This document shows positions 49,408 through 57,498 of a DNA stretch of 57,498 nucleotides, piece by piece. The DNA is taken from the NCBI RefSeq assembly GCF_000794385.1, contig NZ_JTJB01000047.1:1-57498 (forward strand). The letters run 5' to 3'. The notes below the pieces were generated by a model. The model saw only the letters and a program-made list of their open reading frames with translations, ran no database searches and was not told where the DNA came from. The position numbers and the translations under genes were made by a program. Positions within the stretch are counted from its first letter, which is position 1; every line of letters begins with the position of its first letter. This DNA comes from Thermus sp. 2.9. GTDB lineage: Bacteria; Deinococcota; Deinococci; Deinococcales; Thermaceae.

Positions 49408-50037
49408 GTGCCCTTGCGCTTAGGCCACCGCGGCGCCCCCCGCTTGGCGCGGGAAAACACCTTGGAGTCCTTTAGGAGGGCTTTGGAGGCGGGGCTGGAC
49501 GGGTTTGAACTGGACGTGCACCTTACCCGGGACGGGGTCTTGGTGGTCCACCACGACTTCACCCTGGAGGGGGTACCCTTGGCGGGGCTTACCCGGCGGG
49601 AGCTGCCCGCCTACGTGCCCACCTTGGAAGAGGTCTTGGAGGCCTTTCCCGGGGCCTGGATCAACGTGGAGCTAAAAAGCCTTCCCCCCGAAACGGACGG
49701 CCGGGAGGAGGCCTTGGCCCGGCTTCTCGCCCGCCACCCCACAAGGCGGCTTTGGGTGAGCTCCTTTGACCCCTTGGCCCTGGTGCGCTTAAGGCGCCTG
49801 GGGGTGGGCCCCTTGGGCCTCCTTTATGAGCGGGAGGAGGCGGAGGCCCTGGCCCCTTGTTTGGGGGTGGAGTGGCTCCATCCCGAAGCCTCCCTCCTCA
49901 CGGAGGAGCGGGTGCGGGCGCTAAAGGGACGTTATCGTCTCCTCGCCTGGACCGTGAACGAGCGGCCCAGAGCCCAGGCCTTGGCCGCCTGGGGGGTGGA
50001 CGCCCTGGTGGGGGACTTCCCCGAGGCCCTCGTATAA
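49408..50037 (+). CDS. glycerophosphodiester phosphodiesterase family protein
   Basis: 209 residues. Hydrolyses glycerophosphodiesters to glycerol-3-phosphate and an alcohol. The GDPD active-site pattern is at the N terminus: GHRGAPRLARENTLESFRRALEAGLDGFELDVHLTRDGVLVVHHD, with the two catalytic His and the Glu/Asp metal ligands. WINVELKS and LLAWTVNE are further family motifs. No signal peptide, so it is cytoplasmic. Start GTG 49408 is set by the likely leaderless promoter. ppa follows after 10 bp but has its own TATAAT box. Confidence 0.9.
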   Translation: MPLRLGHRGAPRLARENTLESFRRALEAGLDGFELDVHLTRDGVLVVHHDFTLEGVPLAGLTRRELPAYVPTLEEVLEAFPGAWINVELKSLPPETDGREEALARLLARHPTRRLWVSSFDPLALVRLRRLGVGPLGLLYEREEAEALAPCLGVEWLHPEASLLTEERVRALKGRYRLLAWTVNERPRAQALAAWGVDALVGDFPEALV

Positions 50038-50038
50038 T
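50033..50038 (+). promoter_or_regulatory. -10 element of ppa
   Basis: A perfect TATAAT overlapping the stop codon of the upstream gene, 9 bases before the ppa ATG. The mRNA leader would be only a few bases long (GGGGGGGCT lies between), so little room remains for a ribosome-binding site. No good -35 at 17 bp is visible. Confidence 0.55.
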
Positions 50039-50047
50039 GGGGGGGCT

Positions 50048-50575
50048 ATGGCGAACCTGAAGACCCTCCCCGTGGGCGAGAAGGCGCCGGAAGTGGTGAA
50101 CATGGTCATTGAGGTTCCCCGCGGCTCTGGGAACAAGTACGAGTACGATCCCGAGCTCGGGGTGATCAAGCTGGACCGGGTTCTGCCGGGAGCCCAGTTC
50201 TACCCCGGGGATTACGGCTTCATCCCCTCCACCCTGGCCGAGGACGGGGACCCCTTGGACGGCCTTGTCCTCTCCACCTACCCCCTGCTTCCGGGAGTGG
50301 TGGTGGAGGTGCGGGTGGTGGGCCTCCTCCTCATGGAGGACGAGAAGGGCGGGGACGCCAAGGTGATCGGGGTGGTGGCGGAGGACCAGCGCCTGGACCA
50401 TATCCAAGACATTTCCGATGTTCCCGAAGGGGTGAAGCAGGAGATCCAGCACTTCTTTGAAACCTACAAGGCCCTGGAGGCCAAGAAGGGCAAGTGGGTC
50501 AAGGTCACGGGCTGGCGCGACCGGGCCGCCGCCTTGGAGGAGGTAAGGGCCTGCATCGCCCGCTACGAGGGGTAG
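50048..50575 (+). CDS. ppa: inorganic pyrophosphatase (family I)
   Basis: 175 residues. Hydrolyses PPi to phosphate, pulling biosynthetic reactions forward. The metal-binding motif DGDPLDGLVL and the active-site stretch IEVPRGSGNKYEYDPELGVIKLDRVL...YPGDYGFIPSTL are intact; the sequence is nearly the Thermus enzyme that serves as a common reagent. A strong terminator follows. Confidence 0.97.
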   Translation: MANLKTLPVGEKAPEVVNMVIEVPRGSGNKYEYDPELGVIKLDRVLPGAQFYPGDYGFIPSTLAEDGDPLDGLVLSTYPLLPGVVVEVRVVGLLLMEDEKGGDAKVIGVVAEDQRLDHIQDISDVPEGVKQEIQHFFETYKALEAKKGKWVKVTGWRDRAAALEEVRACIARYEG

Positions 50576-50595
50576 GCGGGACCTGAGCCCCTTCC

Positions 50596-50620
50596 GCCCG
50601 GCCCCGGGGCCGGGCTTTTT
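50596..50620 (+). terminator. rho-independent terminator of ppa
   Basis: A perfect 20-bp palindrome with arms GCCCGGCCCC and GGGGCCGGGC (50596-50615) is directly followed by TTTTT. It has no true loop bases, so the central pairs must open. Confidence 0.85.
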
Positions 50621-50649
50621 GCGGCGTAGAATGGCCCTAGGAGGGGATC

Positions 50650-51144
50650 ATGGTCTGCCTGGTGTGCGGGGAAACCTTGGAGCTGGAGGGGTACGAGGCG
50701 GGGGATCTTTTGGACTGCGAGGCCTGCGGGGCGGTCTTGCGCCTCCTTTCCGATGGCACCTTGGAGGTGGTGGAGCTCCCGGAGGAGGAGAAGGAGCCTC
50801 TTTGGGGCCTTTCCGCTTACGGGGAAGGGGAGGAGGCAGTTTTGGTCTTTTCCGACGGCACCCTAGAAGAAGAGGCGCGCGTGCCCAAGACGGCGCTTTT
50901 GGAGGCCCTCCGCCGCCTGGAAGAAGGGGTAGGGGAGGAATCCCCCAAAGAGGCGGAGGACGAGCCCAACCTGGAGCCCGACTACGTCGCGGTCCACGTG
51001 GAGAGCGGCCAGGGCGTCTTGGCCCTGAGGCGGGTGGTCTTTCCTGGAGCGGAGGACCTTTTGGAGTTCACCCTCCCCTCGGGATCGGTTTACGAGTTCC
51101 CCTTCCGCCAGGTCTTGGCCCTCTTGCGCCCCATCCTCCTCTAG
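50650..51144 (+). CDS. small zinc-ribbon protein with LysW-like N terminus
   Basis: 164 residues, no function assigned. It begins with a CxxC...CxxC ribbon (MVCLVCGETLELEGYEAGDLLDCEACGAVLRLL), followed by acidic sequence (TLEVVELPEEEKEP). The ribbon resembles LysW, the carrier protein of lysine biosynthesis in Thermus, but the protein is about three times longer and lacks the EDWGE C-terminal carrier Glu. A second domain (about 95-160) is beta-rich. TAGAAT (50627-50632) and AGGAGGGG precede the ATG. It ends one base before rsmI, with pfkA beyond, so it is in the same operon. Confidence 0.65.
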   Translation: MVCLVCGETLELEGYEAGDLLDCEACGAVLRLLSDGTLEVVELPEEEKEPLWGLSAYGEGEEAVLVFSDGTLEEEARVPKTALLEALRRLEEGVGEESPKEAEDEPNLEPDYVAVHVESGQGVLALRRVVFPGAEDLLEFTLPSGSVYEFPFRQVLALLRPILL

Positions 51145-51145
51145 C

Positions 51146-51946
51146 GTGCGCCTCGTCCTCGTCCCCACCCCCATCGGCAACCTGGAGGACATCACCCTAA
51201 GGGCGCTTAGGGTGTTGAAGGAGGCGGAGGTGGTGGCCTGCGAGGACACGAGGCGCACGGGGCTTCTCCTCCGCCACTTTGGCATCCCCACCCCCACCTT
51301 GAGGCTGGACCAGCACACCCTGGACCGGGCCCAGGAGCTCCTCGCCCCCTACACCTACGTGGCCTACGCCACGGACGCCGGCACCCCGGGCATCTCCGAC
51401 CCCGGGGCGGAGCTGGTGCGCCTCGCCTTAGAATGGGGCTGGCGGGTGGAAGCGCTTCCCGGACCCACCGCCCTCATCCCCGCCCTGGTGGCCTCGGGCC
51501 TGCCCACCCACCGCTTCACCTTTGAGGGCTTCCTGCCCAAGGCGGGGAAAGCGCGCAAGGAAAGGCTTCTTGCCCTGGCCCGGGAGGGGAGGACCGCGGT
51601 GCTCTACGAAAGCCCCCACCGCCTGGCCAAGACGCTTCGGGACCTCGTGGAGGTTTACGGCCCCGAGCACCCCGTGGCCGTGGCCCGGGAGCTTTCCAAG
51701 GTGCACGAGGAGATCTTCCGGGGAACCCTGGTGGAGGCCTTGGAGCGCTTTCAAGAACCCAAGGGGGAGTTCGTCTTGGTCCTCGGGCCCAAAACGCCTT
51801 CTTCCCCCTCGGGGGAGGCTTGGGCGGGGGTGCTCCGGGCGGAGGGGCTTAGGGGAAGGGACCTTTTCCGGGCCCTCTTGGAGCGGGGGGTGCCGCGGAA
51901 CGAGGCCTACCGGCTTTCCATGGAGGAGGCAGAGGAGGACGCATGA
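51146..51946 (+). CDS. rsmI: 16S rRNA (cytidine-1402 2'-O)-methyltransferase RsmI
   Basis: 266 residues. The tetrapyrrole-methylase fold has the family start LVPTPIGNLEDITLRALRVLKEAEVVACEDTRRTGLLLRHF and the SAM loop TDAGTPGISDPGAELVRLALEWG. GLPTHRFTFEGFLPKAGKARKERL is a conserved RsmI block. Start GTG 51146. Stop TGA overlaps the pfkA ATG (ATGA). It modifies C1402 in the decoding centre. Confidence 0.95.
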   Translation: MRLVLVPTPIGNLEDITLRALRVLKEAEVVACEDTRRTGLLLRHFGIPTPTLRLDQHTLDRAQELLAPYTYVAYATDAGTPGISDPGAELVRLALEWGWRVEALPGPTALIPALVASGLPTHRFTFEGFLPKAGKARKERLLALAREGRTAVLYESPHRLAKTLRDLVEVYGPEHPVAVARELSKVHEEIFRGTLVEALERFQEPKGEFVLVLGPKTPSSPSGEAWAGVLRAEGLRGRDLFRALLERGVPRNEAYRLSMEEAEEDA

Positions 51947-52911
51947 GGCGCATCGGGGTTTTCACCAGCGGGGGCGACGCCCCCGGGATGAACGCCGCCA
52001 TCCGGGCGGTGGTGCGGCAGGCCTACGCCTTGGGCCTCGAGGTCATCGGCATCCGGCGGGGCTACGCTGGGATGATCCTGGGGGAGATGGTGCCCTTGGG
52101 GGTGCGGGACGTGGCCAACATCCTGCAACGGGGAGGGACCGTCCTCCTCACCGCAAGGAGCCAGGAGTTCCTCACCCCCGAGGGCCGGGCCAAGGCGGCG
52201 AAGAAGCTTATGGAGGCGGGGATTGAGGGCCTGGTGGCCATCGGAGGGGATGGCACCTTCCGTGGAGCCATGCGGCTCACGGAGGAGCACCGCATCCCCG
52301 TGGTGGGGGTTCCCGGCACCATTGACAACGACCTCCACGGCACCGACTACACCATCGGCTTTGACACCGCGGTGAACACCGCCTTGGAGGCCATTGACCG
52401 CATCCGCGACACCGCGGCGAGCCACGAGCGGGTTTTCTTCATAGAAGTCATGGGGCGGAACGCCGGCTTCATCGCCCTGGACGTGGGCCTGGCGGGGGGG
52501 GCGGAGGTCATCGCCGTGCCCGAGGAGCCGGTGGACCCCAAGGCCATCGCCGAGGGACTTCTGGAGTCCCAGCGCCGGGGCAAGACCAGCTCCATCGTGG
52601 TGGTGGCGGAAGGGGCGTACCCGGGAGGGGCGGCGGGGCTTCTCGCCGCCATCAGGGAGCACGTGGCGGTGGAGGCCCGGGTCACGGTCCTGGGGCACAT
52701 CCAGCGGGGCGGGAGCCCCACGGCCAAGGACCGCATCCTGGCGAGCCGCCTGGGGGCGGCGGCGGTGGAGGCCTTGGCCGCGGGGACCAGTGGGGTCATG
52801 GTGGGGGAGGTGGAGGGGGAGGTGGAGCTCACCCCCCTCAAGGAGGCGGTGGAGCGGCGCAAGGACATCAACCGGGCCCTACTTGGCCTTTCCCGGGTGC
52901 TGGCCCTCTAG
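51943..52911 (+). CDS. pfkA: ATP-dependent 6-phosphofructokinase
   Basis: 322 residues, the standard bacterial size. Phosphorylates fructose-6-phosphate, the committed step of glycolysis. Motifs: IGVFTSGGDAPGMNAAIRAVV (ATP loop), AIGGDGTFRGAMRL, catalytic PGTIDNDLHGTDYTIGFDTA, and EVMGRNAGFIAL for the substrate. It is the third gene of a plus-strand unit with the zinc-ribbon gene and rsmI. Its stop is overlapped by the convergent CvpA-like gene by 33 bp. Confidence 0.97.
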   Translation: MRRIGVFTSGGDAPGMNAAIRAVVRQAYALGLEVIGIRRGYAGMILGEMVPLGVRDVANILQRGGTVLLTARSQEFLTPEGRAKAAKKLMEAGIEGLVAIGGDGTFRGAMRLTEEHRIPVVGVPGTIDNDLHGTDYTIGFDTAVNTALEAIDRIRDTAASHERVFFIEVMGRNAGFIALDVGLAGGAEVIAVPEEPVDPKAIAEGLLESQRRGKTSSIVVVAEGAYPGGAAGLLAAIREHVAVEARVTVLGHIQRGGSPTAKDRILASRLGAAAVEALAAGTSGVMVGEVEGEVELTPLKEAVERRKDINRALLGLSRVLAL

Positions 52912-53352
52912 GCTAAGGGCCTTGCGGAGCCACGGGGTGCTCCAGGCCAGGCGGAAGGCCTCCCGGGCGAAGGGGCTTTGCGCCACTCCCTGGTAAACGG
53001 GGGTGGGAAGGGTGGTGGCGGGGTAGCGCAGGGTGGAGGCGGCGGTCCTTTCCCAGGGGTACCCCGCCCAGAGGCTTAAGGCGAGGAGGAGGCCCAACAG
53101 GAGGCCCCCAAGCGTTCCCAAGGTGGCCTCGAGGGCCCGGGAAAGGTGGGGCAAGGGGAGGCTCTTCCCCAAAAGCCCCGCCCCCAGGCCCAACGCCAAA
53201 GCCACCCCCCAGCCGGAAAGCCCGAACTGCGCCAAGAGGAGGTAGAGCAGTAAGCCCGCCCCGGCAAAGCCCATCACCACCCCGCCCCGGTGGCCCAGGG
53301 CGAGCCCTAAAGCCAGGCTAAAGAGGGCCAACAGGTCCACCCAGGTGAGCAT
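52879..53352 (-). CDS. CvpA-like membrane protein
   Basis: 157 residues with four membrane helices (about 5-25, 28-45, 47-62 and 74-96) and a short cytoplasmic or periplasmic tail. The layout (WVDLLALFSLALGLALGHRGGVVMGFAGAGLLLYLLL) resembles the CvpA colicin-V-production family, whose true role may be in envelope stability. TAAACT (53359-53364) lies 6 bases before the ATG, inside the 3' end of pheT. The 3' end runs 33 bp into pfkA. Confidence 0.65.
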   Translation of the reverse strand: MLTWVDLLALFSLALGLALGHRGGVVMGFAGAGLLLYLLLAQFGLSGWGVALALGLGAGLLGKSLPLPHLSRALEATLGTLGGLLLGLLLALSLWAGYPWERTAASTLRYPATTLPTPVYQGVAQSPFAREAFRLAWSTPWLRKALSLEGQHPGKAK

Positions 53353-53361
53353 GGGAAGAGT

Positions 53362-56765
<3,404 letters not shown>

Positions 56766-56787
56766 TTAGAGGATACCCTGAAAGGGC

Positions 56788-57445
56788 CTAAAGGGAGGCG
56801 GCGAGCCTTCGGAAAAGGGCCGGGGCCTCCGGGGCCCCGCCCCCGTCTTGCCAGGGGAAGCGAAGGTCCCTTAGGGGGCCTTCCCCAACACCCATCCCCC
56901 GGGGAAAAAGGGGCCTTAGGTCCAAAGGCCCCGCCTCCTCCCCCCCGAAGGCCTCGGCGAAGCGGGCCACCTCCCCCTCGGGGCCGAAGTGGTAGGCGTA
57001 AAGCCACCAAGCCTCTCCTTCCTTCAGGGCGAAGAGGAAGCGGGGCTCGGGGGAAAGCTCGGGGAACGCCCCAAGGAAGGGGCGGCGCAGGAAGCGGGAG
57101 GCCCGCCCCGGCCGCAGGCGGAAGACCACCTCGAGGGCCTCCCCCAAAAGGCCGAAGCTTCCCACAAAGGGGCGCACCAGGTCGTATCCCTGGACGTTCT
57201 TCACCACCACCCCCCGGCCCGCACCACCCGGCCCTTGGGGGTGCGGAAGGTGAGGCCCAGGACCTCCGCGGGGAAGAAAAAGTTCTGGGCGAAGCCTCCC
57301 CGGGCCACGAGCCCCCCCACCCCCCGGGAAGCTCCACCGGGGGAAAGGGGGGGTGGAGGCCCGTGCCCCGGAGGGCTTCGTGGATGGCGAGAAGGTCCGT
57401 TCCGGCCTCGGCCACCAGGTACTGGTCGGCGGCGTGGAGCTCCAT
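56788..57445 (-). pseudogene. glcE: glycolate oxidase FAD-binding subunit GlcE, two one-base frame breaks, 5' end near the window edge
   Basis: Glycolate oxidase component with an FAD-binding domain. Three consecutive frames each hold one part: [40 protein letters not shown], then [38 protein letters not shown], then [35 protein letters not shown] to the stop. One extra G in each of two runs (plus-strand CCCCCC at 57320-57325 and at 57210-57215) joins them into one protein of about 220 residues. I chose ATG 57445, but the frame is open to the window edge and no ribosome-binding site is obvious, so the true start may lie beyond. Its neighbour beyond the edge may be glcD. Confidence 0.75.
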
Positions 57446-57498
57446 GATGCCATGGTGCCAATTCCCCGCACCCAAGTCCAGGGTTCCTGGCCAGACTG

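Overview
The window is about 57.5 kb of GC-rich DNA (close to 70% G+C by eye, strongly GC-biased third codon positions, short spacers, many ATGA/GTGA overlaps). From the protein sequences it is the chromosome of a Thermus species. PckA, GroES, SlyD, DnaA, RsmG, PheS and Dxs read as close relatives of the T. thermophilus proteins as I remember them, but with enough differences that I would not call it T. thermophilus, and I cannot name the species.

Layout. (1) 1-9.6 kb: gluconeogenic pckA and pgi on the minus strand, a GNAT/acyl-CoA-synthetase fusion and a SpoU rRNA methyltransferase, an AT-rich island with an orphan 66-residue membrane peptide, then a DUF4129-MoxR-DUF58 operon. (2) 9.6-16.6 kb: groES-groEL with a CIRCE-like operator, convergent with dnaE, which carries a 425-residue intein. 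(3) 16.7-25.4 kb: small housekeeping genes (folate-type ligase, FUN14, HD hydrolase, ispF, TRIC channel, two TPR proteins, SAM hydrolase, surE, cold-shock protein, slyD, cysteine synthase). (4) 24.8-28.7 kb: a tetR/ABC-ATPase/ABC-permease/outer-membrane-barrel/LolA-like operon. (5) 28.8-33.9 kb: pspA with a coiled-coil partner and a lipoprotein, then dxs, a metallo-beta-lactamase-fold hydrolase and a secreted protein. (6) 34.0-36.8 kb: a radical SAM/SPASM gene split by an IS256-family element with an 8-bp target duplication, then a cytochrome c. (7) 36.8-46.5 kb: the replication-origin region pyk-eno-dnaN-oriC-dnaA-mnmG-rsmG-parA-parB. It has exactly 13 DnaA-box-like nonamers in the dnaN-dnaA gap and three parS-like palindromes between mnmG and comEC. 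(8) 46.4-57.5 kb: comEC-comEA, a glycerophosphodiesterase, ppa, a zinc-ribbon protein, rsmI, pfkA, a CvpA-like protein, pheT-pheS and the edge of a glycolate oxidase subunit gene (glcE).

Three window-wide patterns stand out. First, at least 14 transcription-unit starts have a TANNNT hexamer exactly 6 or 7 bases before the start codon, which predicts leaderless mRNAs; several divergent pairs share one promoter this way. Second, all four frameshifts in otherwise intact genes (ABC ATPase, mnmG, glcE twice) are repaired by adding one G/C to a G/C run, which looks like homopolymer undercalling rather than gene decay. Third, glycolysis and gluconeogenesis genes (pckA, pgi, pyk, eno, pfkA) cluster around the replication origin. 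No tRNA, rRNA or CRISPR array was found. I did not find a convincing undescribed multi-gene system; the best orphan is the 66-residue peptide at 6113.
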